In this document: positions 44,645 to 56,600 of the stretch, in pieces
How positions within the stretch are numbered: position 1 is the first letter of the stretch
Layout of the letters: the number at the start of each line of letters is the position of its first letter
Origin: Haematococcus lacustris
Lineage: Eukaryota > Chlorophyta > Chlorophyceae > Chlamydomonadales > Haematococcaceae
Reading direction: 5' to 3'
Assembly: GCA_030144725.1 (NCBI GenBank)
Contig: JASKMD010000028.1
Location: 3,388,419 to 3,452,418, forward strand
DNA length: 64,000 nucleotides
Program-made: the position numbers and the translations under genes
Notes under the pieces: generated by a model
Told to the model about the DNA's origin: nothing
What the model saw: only the letters and a program-made list of their open reading frames with translations
Databases searched by the model: none

Positions 44645-47600
44645 CCCGCCGTTGCTGCTGCTGCTGCTCCTACCGCTGCTGCTATGTGCAGCATGATCTG
44701 GCCTGTCCTCCCTGCTGCTGCCACTGCTTCGCCCGTTCCTGCTGCCAGGCCCTTCGCTTTGCGCTCTCCCCTTCCCCTCTACTGCCTGCTGCCTGGTTTG
44801 AGCTGTTTCCTCTGCCTCGCTGGCTGCCGTCACGAGGCGCATGGTGGTTGTAACGGTTTGAAGTCGGTTGGTGGTGGTTAGAGTGGTTGGGGTGGTGGCG
44901 ATCAGGCACCTCCACTGCCAGCTTGTAGTCAGCCACGGGGATGGGCCCCTTGCCTCTCTCGACCTAAATAAAAGCAACATGCAGCCATGCATGTCCATGC
45001 AGCACCATGCATGATTCTCACCTGCATGGCCGGTGACACCTGTGCACCCCCCACCCACCCACCCACCCACCAGTGCAGCATCCCGCTCGCCGTACCGCAC
45101 CTCATCCAACCAGCTCTGGGGGTGCTCAATCCTGCAGGAGCGCCCGTGCCACCACCACGAAGTCAGCCCGCCCCCCGCTGCCAGCCAGCCCCCCCAGCCA
45201 GCCCCCAGCCGACCGCAGCCAGTCCCTCCAAGGCGACAGCCATGATGCCCACCGCACCTGGCTGGCATCCAGCCAGACCTTCAGCATGACCCCATCAGTG
45301 CAGCAGCAGCCCAGGAACAGGAACAGGCCAGGCCAGGCCAGGCCAGGCCAGGGTAAGGCACAGGGCAGCCCTGGGCTAGGGTCAGGGTCTAGGGTCAGGG
45401 TCAGGAGCCACTGCCCCCCCCCCCGCCCCTGGCCCCCCCCCGGGCCCCTGCCAGCCCCCCCTGGCCCCTGCTAGCCTTTCCCTCCCACCCTCCTCCCTCC
45501 TGCCCTGCTGCCGCACCTGAAGCCCAGGGCGAAGGGCTTGGGGCTGAGCTGCACCTCCCGGGCCACCAGGGTGCGGTACATGGAGCGCGCGGAGTGCCCC
45601 ACAGCCAGCACCACACTGCTGCCCCGCACCTCCTCACCCCCTGCAAACACAACGGCGACGGCTGCGCCATCACAACACCCCCCTTGCCCTCGCCCCCCAC
45701 CCCCACCCCCGGCCTCACCCCAACCCCTGGCTCCATTCCCAGCCTTGACCTAATCTACATCAGCCCCAACCCCCAAGCCTCTCACTCTTTCGCCCAACCC
45801 CAGGCCCAGGCCCAGCCCCACCCACCCACCCTGCCCCCCCGCCCCGGCCCCAGCCCGACCCGCCTGTCACCTAAGTGCTGATGCTCCCACCCTGCTGCTT
45901 CTTTGCTCACCCATCAAAGCTACATCAAATTGCAAACGACACGCAGACGGTAGGTAGTGGGCGGCAGCAGCAGCAGCAGCAGCAACAGGTCTTTATACTA
46001 CAAGGCATGCAGGCGGCAGGCAGTGGGCGGCAGCAGCGGGGGGGACAGCTGCCCCAGCCTGCCTCTCCGACAGAAAGCTACCCTGAAGGGTGAGCATAAG
46101 GTCACACACGACATGAGCCCCCCCCCCCCCTTCTCCCTTGCAGCTGCATGAGGTCACACCTAGCATGAGGGGTCACACACCTTTCAAACGCACCCCCTTC
46201 ACCCTGCCATGCTCCACCATCAGGTCATCCACTGTGCAGCCAAAGCGAACGGATACACCCAGGGCCTGCACCAGGTGTGCCCTGCAGCAGTACAGCAGTA
46301 CAGCAGTACACGGCAGTACATGGTAAAACAGCAGTACATGGCATTACATGAGCATGGAGGTATGGTCTGGGTCCTGCCAGCTATATAAACGTACAGTTCA
46401 GTGCCTACACAAAGAGCCATGTGCACCATGCAACATGGAGGAGATGTCCCATGTGGCCTTGCCATGCCTGACGGGTGCCTGAACTCAAACTCAGCAGGGG
46501 AGAGGGCAGGTGAGGGCAGCAGCAGGGTGTACAGGGCAGCAGGTGAGGGCAGCAGCAGGGTGTACAGGGCAGCAGGTGAGGGCAGCAGCAGAGGTCAGGG
46601 GCGCAGCAATGGGGGCTAGCCATGGGTCCCCACACCTGACTGTGCTATGCCTGACGGGCAGTAGAGGAGGGTAGCAGGGGGAGAGGCAGCAGGGGGAGAG
46701 GCAGCAGAGGCCAGAGGACAGTGTCAATGGTGAGGGCGGGGGAACAGCAGGGGGCAGGGGGCGGGGCAGGAGCAGGGGGCAGGGGGCAGCAGGTGAGGAC
46801 AGCAGCGGAGGGCAGGGGCCTAGCACTAGGGGCTAGGCATGAGGGGGCCACAATAGGGGGGGAGGGGGGAGGTCGGGGCCCTAGGGGGAGGTAGAGGTAG
46901 AGGCAGCAGGGGAGGAACGCAGCAAGGGCCGGAAGGCGGCAGGCGGTGCATGTCAGCAGGGGGGCTGCGGTCAATGGAGAGTGCTGGGCCACGGGGAGCC
47001 AGAAGGGGCCAGGGGGGTGGGGGCTAGCCCGTGAGGGGCGGCAGCAGGGGGGGAACGCAGCGGGGGCTGGGGTCAATGTTGAGAGCTGGGCTGCAGGGGT
47101 CCCCCACCTGAACGCCCGCAGTATGCGCACCAGGCGCTCCGTGCCCAGATGAGGCTTGCCTGCCACGAGAATGCTCTGAAGGCACCATGCAAGCACATGC
47201 ATGGTGTCATGCAAGCACACATGTGGCACCGCATGCAAGGGAAGCGTTGCAAACTAGTGAGAACGTGTGAAAGGCATAATACTCAGCCACCCACCAGACA
47301 CTGCCTTACTTGTAACAACCTGCCCCTGCCCCTGCCCCTGCCCCTGCCCCTGCCCTGCCCCTGCCCCTGCCCCCCCGCCTGACCTCAGGTGCACCAAAGC
47401 CGTGCAGGGCCTGCAGCACCCTGCGCACGGGGTCTGAGTTGCGGCCTATCTTGGTGGTGAGCTTGCCGTCAGACCAGGTGCCTGCGCCCCCCTCGCCTGC
47501 ACACACACAGCCAGGGAGGGGGGGTGGCTGTGCGGGGTAGGGGTGGGGGTAGGAAGAGGGCGGGGCCATGGGACAGGGGGTGCAGGGGAGGAGGAGGGAG

Positions 47601-48629
47601 GGTGGGGGATGGGGGAGGGGGGAGGGGGGAGGGGGGAGGGGGGAGGGGGGAGGGGGGAGGGGGGAGGGGGGAGGGGGGAGGGGGAGCATTCCCAGCGCAC
47701 CATAGCACAGGTTGGAGTCTGGGTTGAGCTTGCCGCGTACCAGCAGAGCTCCTATGTCTTTGCCCCGCTGCTCCACAGCCTGGCCCCGGTCCAAGAGGAC
47801 CACAGGCAGACCCGCCTGGGCTGCCGTCAGGGCGGCAAACAAGCCCGCGGGGCCGCTGCAGCCCAGTGACCCAGCAAGGGGAGGTTGAGGGACTGGAACT
47901 GAGACAAGGCCAGGAGGCAGGGGGCAGGCCAGGGGCAAGGACGCAGGCTGCTGCTGATGCTGCTGCTGATGCTGCCGCTGCTGGCCCCTGATGTCCTATG
48001 GCATGACATGATTAGGGGGGGGTGCAGGGCGTGCTAGGGGCAGCTAGGGGTCAGCCTGGGGCGTCATAGCCCCCCACTGCTTGCCATGGCCAGCAGCTGT
48101 CACAGGGTAAGGGTCACAGGCAGCTAGGGGCATTTCGGGGCATTTTGGGGCATTTCGGGGGCAGTGCGGGGCAGTGCGGGGCAGTTAGGGGCAGTTAGGG
48201 GCAGGTTACGGCCTGGTGTGACAGAGTCTGGCGAAGGGCCTTGGGGAACAGACGCTGCCATGTGGCCTCCAGCAGTCGTCCCCCCCGCCCTACCCCTCCA
48301 CTGCGCCTGTACCCCCTGCCCCCCCTGCCCCCCTGCCCCCCTGCCCCCCTGCCCCCCCCTGCCCCCCTCCCCCCCCCTCCCTCTCTCACCAGCCCACCAC
48401 CACCACAGGGTGTGCCGCCCGAGCCACTGGCTGCACCAGCCTGCTGCCAGGCCCCCCGCCCAGCCGCAGCAGCTCTGCTCCACCCTCGCTGCTGTGGCTT
48501 GCTGCCGCGCCTTCCGCTGTCTCCATGCTTCTGCTGCTGCTGCTCCTGCTCCTGCTGCCTGGCATGCTGCTGGTGCCGGTGCTGGTGCTGCCACCGCCGC
48601 TGCTGCTGTCTGACAAGCTGGTGATGTCG

Positions 48630-48671
<42 letters not shown>

Positions 48672-50727
48672 TGTTTGGCACACAGCCTGGAACAGCAGCA
48701 GGTGGTGGGTAATCGGCTGGCCAGCTGGCGGGTGGCTTGGCAGGGACGGCTGCCATCAGCGGCTGGAAAGGCTGGTCGTGTGCGGCCACCAACTCCAGCG
48801 AGCCCTGTGTGGCACCAGGGGCGAGGCACAGTGCACGCACGGCACAAGCGACCGACAGCGCGCACCGGCAACAAGAGCCGGCAACGAGAGCGCGCGGCAG
48901 CAGGCCGGGTTGGGCCGGGAAACTGTGCCTTTTGGCACTACAAATGTGTGAGACTGCGAGGAAGAGTGCAGCCGTTAGCGATGCCGCTCAATCGTAATGC
49001 TATCCCATTCAAAAACTACGGCGCGGGTCCTACTTTACCGGGGGCGACGCAAGCAAAAGTCGGCGGGTGGTGGACGGGTGGGTCGTGGAGTTGAGCCACC
49101 CGCCGCATACCATTGCGCTGGCCGCATCTGTCAAGCGAGCTTAATTGTCAGACATCAGGCGTCATACAGAGTGAGCGGCCACACCTGCAGTGGAGCTTCG
49201 CCTCGTCGTGCCCCCGCTTTAGCCGCTGCCACCGAGTCCACGTCCACCACATACACCCACTTTTTGTCATGCCTGCAGGAACACCCGCCAGGCAGATGCA
49301 AAGCAGTCAAAAGGCGGGGGTCAGCAGATGGGTAGTGCAGTATGGGGCAGGGGGGGGAAGGGCCAGGAGGGAAGGGGGTAGAGGGCCAGGAGGGAAGGTG
49401 GGTATGGGGGCAGGAGGGCAGGGGGGTAAGGGCGGGAGGGGGCGGGGGGCCGGGGGTGCAAGGGGGTGGGGGTGCAGGGGGGCGGGGGGGGGGCGGGGGT
49501 GCAGTGGTCTGACCGTGAGTCAAAGGATTTGCGCACTAGGCGTATGGCTGTGTGAGGCAGCGTGAGGCGGCAGCCCAGGCGCCGTGCCACCGCCTCCCGC
49601 AGTGCCTCGTGGACCTCCAGGGCGTCCTGAACACACGGGGCAGCGGATAGGGTGAGGCACAGGGTGAGGGGGCGCGATGCTTTGGGCAGGTGGGTGCTTT
49701 GAGAATGGGCAAATGGTGGCAATGGTGGCAATGGGCAATGGGCAAAGGTGGCAATGGGCAATGGTCGCAATGGGTGAGAGGGCAATGGGCAAGAGGGCAA
49801 TGGTGGCAATGGGCAAGAGGGCAATGGTGGCAATGGGTAAGAGGGCAATGGTGGCAATGGGATGATGCGCAATTATGATGAGGATGATGGGCAGTGGGGG
49901 ATGATGCAGGAGGTCAGTCGGGAGCAGGCTGGTGCTGGCCTTGGTCACCTGACCTGACCTCACTATGCTCAACCAGTCGCAGCTGGGCTCGCTTACTCTG
50001 TGGTGCCTGATCCACAGCCTGCTGTGGTGTTGCTGACAGAGGCCCATGCCCATGCCTGAGCCTGCATGTCAAGGCCTGTGGCTGCCGGGCTGCTTGCTGG
50101 TTGTTGTCCGCTGCGGGTGTGGCTTGGTTGTGTCCAGAGCTGCTGACAGTGCAAGGTCATGGCTGTGCAGGCAGTGTGCCTGCAGGCTGGCATGCACAGC
50201 TAGGCTGGGCTGCTCATCAGGGGTGGCTGAGAGTTTGTGCCGGCTGAGCCTGTCTGTCGCACAGGTGTGGCATGGAAGCTAGACATGCATCGTACGCATG
50301 TCTGCAATGTGTGGCATGCATGGGAGGGATGATGGAGGGTGGCAGAGGGCGACGCTGGCTGAGGGCAGGTCAACACCTTGCCTGGGTCCAGGCGCATGGG
50401 CACTGCCACCTGGAACAGGCGCCACCGCGTGCCAGGGTCGGCTGGCAGCAGCAGCTCAGCTGGTGAGTTCCTATCCTGCTCCTTCTGAGTTGCATCCTTT
50501 TGGGACCCAGACCACTGCTGCGCTGGGCCGCCCCTGCCTGGCGTCTTCTGCGGCGCAAACCTTTTGCCTTCCTCGTGGCCCCGGGGTTCGGGTGCGACCC
50601 CGACACGCTCTCGCCTGGGGTGTGCATCGCTACTCCGTGGCCCCTTCGCATCCCCATGTCGTCCGAAAGCTGATGCGCGTTGCGCATTTGGCCCTGAGAG
50701 CCTTCGCCATGAGGTATGGAAAGCCAT
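38775..50727 (-). CDS. Plastid-type FAD/NAD(P)-binding oxidoreductase (PDE327-like)
   Basis: Flavoprotein related to Arabidopsis PIGMENT DEFECTIVE 327; its substrate is not established. Exons (5' to 3'): 50377-50727, 49514-49626, 49185-49272, 48390 to about 48700 (5' edge unresolved), 47701-47855, 47384-47496, 47108-47175, 46181-46281, 45517-45640, 45071-45131, 44910-44963, 44406 to about 44700 (edge unresolved), 43653-43761, 42832-42953, 39630-39747, 39375-39485, 39037-39087, 38775-38873. The ATG has a strong context (ACCACCATGG) and opens a basic transit-like N-terminus. Motifs in order: VVVVGCGPAGLF (dinucleotide fold), VEQRGKDIGALLV, GEGGAGTWSDGKL, GKPHLGTERLVRILRAF, VVLAVGHSARSMYRTL, IEHPQSWLDEVRYGER, KGPIPVADYKLA, YSFCMCPGGQIV with ELCINGMSF, NSALVVTVAPQDW, SSSYRLGVKSAALHDLYPP, LLHGVETRTSSPVKVDRLPG, and GLYPCGEGAGYAGGIVSAAV near the C-terminus. 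Two exons carry CTG/CAG-encoded homopolymer tracts near their unresolved edges. Confidence 0.9.
39252..39366 (+). repeat. CCCCTG hexamer array in FAD oxidoreductase intron
   Basis: About 19 perfect units. The array ends within 10 bp of the splice donor of exon 39375-39485. Confidence 0.93.
40072..42826 (+). repeat. 2.75 kb CTG/CCG/CCTG compound array filling one intron
   Basis: Made almost only of CTGCTG, CTGCCG and CTGCCTG steps; the commonest unit is the 10-mer CTGCTGCCGC, alternating with pure CTG blocks. It fills intron 39748-42831 of the FAD oxidoreductase gene, which has a consensus donor (CAG|GTCAGT) and acceptor. All frames are open for long distances. On the minus strand one frame continues unbroken from exon 42832-42953 into exon 39630-39747. 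Confidence 0.95.
43373..43555 (+). repeat. CCCCTG hexamer array, about 30 units
   Basis: Perfect array in the intron between FAD oxidoreductase exons 43653-43761 and 42832-42953, ending in CTCCTG variants. Confidence 0.95.
44026..44190 (-). repeat. Dispersed repeat family A, copy 2
   Basis: Reverse-complement match to 14036-14225, including the ends gactcaaaaggacgcc and ggccaactctacac. Lies in a FAD oxidoreductase intron, directly beside repeat B copy 2. An AT-rich patch (43850-43950) precedes it. Confidence 0.65.
44244..44345 (+). repeat. Dispersed repeat family B, copy 2
   Basis: Same orientation as 7524-7622; the shared 3' half (atcagttgaagcgtcccatac ... gctcattatgcaag) is nearly identical. 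Adjacent to repeat A copy 2, so the two may be parts of one composite element. Confidence 0.7.
44601..44680 (+). repeat. CTG array at a coding-exon edge of FAD oxidoreductase
   Basis: About 14 CTG units followed by CTG/CCG mixtures; on the minus strand in the gene's frame it reads as a poly-Ser tract upstream of YSFCMCPGGQIV. Whether it is coding depends on the unresolved exon start. A second such array is at 48520-48668, upstream of VVVVGCGPAGLF. Confidence 0.75.
47600..47692 (+). repeat. GGGGGGA 7-mer array
   Basis: About 12 units of gggggga, within 10 bp of the donor of FAD oxidoreductase exon 47701-47855. Strong G-quadruplex potential on the + strand. Confidence 0.9.
49690..49870 (+). 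repeat. Imperfect ATGGGCAA / ATGGTGGCA repeats
   Basis: Tandem 9-20 bp mixtures of atgggcaa, gagggcaatgg and tggcaatggg in the first large intron of the FAD oxidoreductase gene. Confidence 0.8.
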
Positions 50728-51097
50728 GGTGGTCTAGTTAACGGATGCGCCGCAGTTGCGGCATGTCCCGCTGTGCCGATACCTGCATGTCCACCATGTC
50801 CGAATCTGACTCAGCGTCAGCTCGGGCCGATTCGTTGAAGTGTCATCACGGTGTAACCTTGACTGGCTGTAAGGCTCCAACTTGCCTTAAGAGTTGCAAT
50901 CTTCGCTGGTGCTTACCACGGTGATGGACATGACAGGCTCGCTATCCATCGCTGATTCAGGCAGTCATGTGTAGCCTGAGCAGACTATGACAAAGTTACG
51001 TAAGTACAAGGGAGTGGTGGGTGGTGTGTAAACTCACTTTACTGCATGTGCAGTAGTACAGATTCCATGTCGAAGTGATCCGGACGATCCCTGAGCT
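50728..51097. promoter_or_regulatory. Divergent promoter region, FAD oxidoreductase (-) and LSm6 (+)
   Basis: 370 bp between the two start codons with no other coding signal. Contains GACTCAGCGTCAG-type words. Role inferred from gene orientation. Confidence 0.5.
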
Positions 51098-51561
51098 ATG
51101 GCTGATGCAGCTCCCGCCGCAAGCGATCTTAGCACAGGCAGCAGTAAATCTCCAGCGGAGTTCCTCAAGGTGGGCTGTTTGCATCGTGCGAGCTCGAAGG
51201 AGTCGTCACAGCTGTTAGCTAACCGCTTTGTCCTTTCAGGCTATTAAGGGCAAGCAAGTGCAGGTCAAACTAAATTCTGGGGTGGACTACCGAGGTGCGC
51301 GCGGGGGCAGAGTATACGTGCAAGCCGACTTGCCTCCCGGCTTCAATGTGGTCAATGCTGGGACACACTTCTGCAGGAGTGCTGGCATGTCTTGACGGCT
51401 ACATGAACATTGCCATGGAGCAGACGGAGGTGCGCATATGCAGCTGCCTTGCCATCCAAGGCTGTGCAGCAGCGAGAGCCTCACCAGCAGCCAAAGAGGC
51501 ATCCGCAGCAGGAGCAGTGGCACTTGCAGCAGCAGTGGCAAGAGCTAAAGCTGAGGCAGCA

Positions 51562-51597
<36 letters not shown>

Positions 51598-52333
51598 TGT
51601 GTGCGGAGCTGCCCTGCAGCGGCTGAGGCTACACAGCAGCGTGTGCTGGGCGCTGAGGTCTCTGTCCCACAGTGCTATCCCTTCCTGCCAGACACCAGCT
51701 TGCATGCATCATCCCTTTGCATGCATCCACCCTTATATGGCCCTGATAATGCAGCCTGTGGCCTACATGTCCTGCTTCCCAGCGCTACTTAGTCCAGCCA
51801 GCCCCCTGCCTAGCCAGCCCCATTTCCCACTGCTACCAGCTACCACCCAGCCTCCCTCAGCAGACCTGCTTCCAAACCCTGTGAAGGAGTTTCCAGGACC
51901 CAACTGTCACTGGCACACCGGCCAGCTTCCCCCCAGCTTCCCCACTGGTGCCCTGCTCTTCTTCCCTGCGTAGGAGTACGTGAATGGGCAGCTCAAGAAC
52001 AAGTACGGCGATGCATTCATCCGTGGCAACAATGGTGAGCCAGTGGTATGGGACCTGGAGGGAAACCGGGCAGCCAGCTGCTCTGTGGAGTGATATGCAG
52101 TGTGATCTGCAGAGGTCAGGAAAGTGCCACGATCAGCCGTGGCAGCAGCAGCAGCATATCTTCAGCATCACCGTCATCACCAATTCATCATCACTGTCGT
52201 TGTCAACGTCAACGTCAACGTCAACATCAGCAGCAGCAGCGTCTGGTGCTCCTCTTGCCACTGCTGCTGCTGCCGGTGGTGCTACTGTGCTGCTGGTACA
52301 GTGCTCTACATCTCGTCCATCCCCAACAAATGA
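51098..52333 (+). CDS. LSM6: U6 snRNA-associated Sm-like protein LSm6
   Basis: Subunit of the LSm2-8 ring on U6 snRNA and of the cytoplasmic LSm1-7 ring in mRNA decapping. Five exons, all in phase: 51098-51169, 51240-51294, 51377-51429, 51974-52034, 52302-52333, giving 90 aa, the usual family size. Sm1 motif: VQVKLNSGVDYRGVLACLDG, continuing YMNIAMEQTEEYVNGQLKNK; Sm2 motif: FIRGNNVLYIS, ending SIPNK. The N-terminus adds a short Ala/Ser-rich stretch before SPAEFLKAIKGK. TGTAA at 52586-52590 is a likely polyadenylation signal. Intron 3 carries a CAG array (about 51565-51597) and repeated GCA steps. Confidence 0.96.
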
Positions 52334-53614
52334 GGACAGGGCACCTGATGACGTGACCCAATGCCAGCAGTCCTGCTTTGGCCCAGGCAGCCAGTGAGGT
52401 GCAGCTGGCATGCCGCAAGGGCCAGCCAGCCGCAGTGCTCCCACCTGTGAGCCTAAGTGCTGGAGGAGGAGCGGGAGTGGGGCAGCAGCAGCCGGCTCAG
52501 CTCAGAGACCCAACCCACAGCAGCCGCCCAGGCATGCCCATAGCACCACCCTCATAGCATCATGCCTGCACTGCCAGGCCTCTGGTGTAAGTGGTGGTGG
52601 AGCAGCAAAACCAGGGTAGGTGGCACTTGAGGGGCACGGCCATGCGGGCATGTGGACTGGGGTTGAGGTTTGCAAGGCAAGGCAAGGCGAAGCAAGACCA
52701 GGGGCAAGGGGCCAGGGAGGCAGCAGCGTATGCCACCTAGACAAGGCCCTTCCTCACAACATGGCCGCAGTTACCCTACGCAGGGCCTGGGCCCGTGACC
52801 CCAGTGCTGGCCCTGCCTGCAACCTCGTGACCCCAGTGCCGGCCCTGCCTGCTTGACCCTCCCTGTAGCTCAGCAGCGAGCAGCACTGAGGGTAGGTCCA
52901 GGGATCAGGGTAGGTCCAGGGATGTTGCCTAGGGAAAGCTGCCTGCTGCTGCTCCTCATGGCTTGCATGTGGAGGCCTCGTGAGCAGCTTGCGGGTGGAC
53001 AGGGCGCTGGCTGGCCTGTGGTAAGCAGTGCTGGCGGCAGTGCAGGAGGGCCAGCGTGTCAGCAGCAGCACCTGCTGAGGCACTCAACACCGCACACCAG
53101 CTGTGGTGGGCCGCATCCTAACCACCCTTGCAAGGGGCATGGGGCCGCGTTCAGGGCTGGGGATAAGGGGGCTGTGTGAACCTGGCGATGCCAGACCTGC
53201 TGAGTGGCCCTGCAGGGCAGCCACAGTGAGTAGGGTAGAGCTCTTGCTAGTAGTAGACCTGGAGGCACACACACCAGAAGGCTGAGCTGAAGTGGGCAGT
53301 TGGCACACTAGCAGTAGCCTTTACAATAATGATCTCGCAGCTTGAATTTGATTACAACTCGTGCTTTGTTTTGGTGTTGCATGAGGGCTGTAGGGATTAA
53401 AAACACAGCTGGCTTGCGATACCATTTGGGTGGGCGGCCCGGAACGTTGGTGCCGCTAACCGGCGTGGTCCTGCGCATGGATTGTGTGCCTCACCTCGCC
53501 TAGGAGGCTCGCTGGAACGGGAGCTTGGTCCTTGGCGGACCAAACCCGGCTTAGTGTAACCAAGCCCGGTACACAGCCCCGAGTGTAGCAAGCTCTGCGT
53601 CGGTTGCATCCAAG
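52334..53614. other. LSm6 3' flank and GPI8 5' flank
   Basis: No convincing coding sequence. Includes the LSm6 3' UTR (to about 52.6 kb) and the GPI8 promoter. The short duplication 'agggtaggtccaggga / agggtaggtccaggga' occurs at about 52889-52924. Confidence 0.45.
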
Positions 53615-56600
53615 ATGTGTGCGCGTCATGCATCCGCCCCTGGGCTCCTGGCAGCGGTGCTGGCCGTGCTGGCAATGTCCAGGGGAGCAGCGGGTCATCA
53701 GGACAATTGGGCCGTGCTGGTGTCCACTTCGCGATACTGGCTAAACTACCGGCACACCGCAAACATCATGTCCATCTACCGCACTGTGAAGCGGCTCGGC
53801 ATTCCGGACAGCAATGTGCTGCTGATGTTAGCGGAGGATCACGCGTGCAATGCACGGAATCCATGGAAAGCCGCAGTGTTCAACAACGAAAGCCACGCGA
53901 TTAATGTGTACGGAGACAGCGTTGAGGTGGACTACAAGGGGTACGAAGTCACGGTTGAAAACTTTCTCACGCTGCTAGCAGGTGCGATAGCTGGACTGGG
54001 GTGGCTGGGAGAGGTGAAGCGGTCTCACCAACCTGGACACCTGGTGCTGGCATGCAACCAAGAGCGACCATGAGATGATGTGACAATGAACGGTCATGCT
54101 GCATACTGCTGGTGGCACTGCCCACCTAGACAGCGCCTTGCATTTCCCACACACAAACAGGACGACGTTGCCCATGGGTGGCCTTTTCATCCCAAGTAAG
54201 CCAAGGCAATTTGTTTCTTAAGCATGAGAATGGCCACATGCATGTTCTGCATGGTGCTGCATGGTGCCTCGTGACACACAGGCCGCCATGACGCCTCTGT
54301 CCCGCGCTCCAAGCGCCTGTTGTCTACAGGCGGCAGCAACGTCCTGGTGTGTGGCCAGCTGCCCGACGCGGCAGCAGGGCTGCAGCCACCCCACCTCTTG
54401 TAGGTCCTCATAGGTCCCCTACCAGCTGGCCAGGGCCCCGCCACCTGGCACCCAGTCGGTCAGGTCCCCTATCATGACCCACACCCCTGCGCCAGGTCCC
54501 CTACCAGCTGCCCAGCACCCCACCCCCGGCGCCAGGCTGCCCAGTTCTCGTCCTTGACCCCTGCCCCTCCTGCCCCTCCTGCCCCTATGGGCCTACCAGC
54601 CGGTCAGGTCCCCACCTCTTTGCGCCCAGGGTGCCCATGTGCCCACATGCCCAGGCTGCCCATGTGCCCAGGCTGCCCATGTGCCCAGGCTGCCCATGTG
54701 CCCAGGCTGCCCATGTGCCCAGGCTGCCCATGTGCCCAGGCTGCCCATGTGCCCAGGCTGCCCATGTGCCCAGGCTGCCCATGTGCCCAGGCTGCCCATG
54801 TGCCCAGGCTGCCCAGGTCTGTTCCATGAACCCACTGCATCACACAGCCCCTCCCAGCTAGAGCGCACAACAGTCTTGATGAGCCTAGAGTGTTGATCAG
54901 GGCCGCGGGGCACCTAGCACGAGGAGGCAGCGAACTATGTTTGAAGCATGCCACAGAGTGACATCACACTTGGCAGGGGCAGGGGCAGGGGCAGGGGCAG
55001 GGGCAGGGGCAGGGGCAGGGGCAGGGGCAGGGGCAGGGGCAGGGGCAGGGGCAGGGGCAGGGGCAGGGGCAGGGGCAGGGGCAGGGGCAGGGGCAGGGGC
55101 AGGGGCAGGGGCAGGGGCAGGGGCAGGGGCAGGGGCAGGGGCAGGGGCAGGGGCAGGGGCAGGGGCAGGGGCAGGGGCAGGGGCAGGGGCAGGGGCAGGG
55201 GCAGGGGCAGGGGCAGGGGCAGGGGCAGGGGCAGGGGCAGGGGCAGGGGCAGGGGCAGGGGCAGGGGCAGGGGCAGGGGCAGGGGCAGGGGCAACCAGCT
55301 GACTGTGGCCCTGGCCTTGTGGTGCCGCCGCCCCCCCAGGTGTACCTGACAGGCCATGGGGGCGACGGCTTCCTGAAGTTCCAGGACACGCAGGAGCTGA
55401 TGGCGCAGGACCTGGCGGATGCGCTGGCGCAGATGGCTGAGCAGCACAGGTCAGCGCAGGGCAGTGGCCTGCACACTGAGCACAAGACACAGCGAACCCG
55501 GAGCAGGGTGGGTGGCTGGTCAGGCGCTGGGGTCACGGCCCTCGCCCTCGCTCTCGCCCTCGCCCTTCATTGGCTTCTTCTACTGCCTTCCCCCACTGCT
55601 GCCTTCCCCTCTGTCCGCGCCTCCAGCAGACCTGCAAGGATTGTCTGGTGCAGGTACGCCTCGCTGCTGCTCATGGTGGAGAGCTGCCAGGCAGCAACCC
55701 TGCTGGAGCGCATCTCCGCCCCCCGGGTCATCGCCATGGCCAGCAGTATCAAAGGTGTAGCTGCCACCACTAACACGTCACGGACCTCACCTGGTGGCTG
55801 CAGCTACAGCCTGCACCTCTCCATCCACCACCCTCCCTTCCCCCTCCCCCTCCCCCCCTCCCCCTTCCCCCCTCAGGGGCCCCACCACCGCCGCCAGGCT
55901 ATCCCCCCTCCCTAACCCAGATGAAGGTTAGGTTTAGGTTTAGGGTTAGGGTTAACCTAACCCCCCTCCCTAACTTGATGGCCCCCCCCTCCTCCTCACT
56001 GCTAATTGCATAACCAGCCTATCCCCACCCCCACCCGCCCCTTCCCCCCCTCCTGCCCCTCCCCCCCACACTCCCCTACTCCTCGCCCCTCCTCCTTCTC
56101 CTTCCCCTCCTACCCCTTCCCCCTCTCCTACTCCCCCCTCCCTCCCTCCAGCTACCCATGTGTCTTGTCATGACCCCGTGCAGGCGAGAGCTCTTACTCC
56201 TACCTAAACGACTTTGCCCTGGGCCAGCCAGTGGTGGACCGCTTCACGCACCTCACCCTGTTCTTCGCTGACCAGCTGCACCTCAGCAGCACCACAAGCC
56301 TGGCAGACCTCATGGCCGCATACACGTGAGTACAACAGCAGTAGCGGCAGCAACAACACGTAGGCAGCAGCAGCAGCAGCAGCAGCGGCATCAGCGGCAG
56401 CAACAGCGGTAGTTGCACCAGCAGCAACGACGGTGGTGGTGGCAGAGGCAGAGGCAGTCCAGCCTCTCCCTGATTTCACATCTCCAGCTAACGCCTGCCT
56501 GCTGCTTTGATTCCTCCTCCCCTCCTCCACCCCTCTAGTGTCAGCTGCTCCTCCTCCTCTAGCCCCTCCTGCCGCTGCAAAGCCACACCAAGCTGCCCTG

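Noticed and set aside
54935..55536. Frames of Ala-Gly, Arg-Gly, Pro-Cys or Leu-Pro repeats
   Set aside because: Products of the GGGGCA array in GPI8 intron 2.
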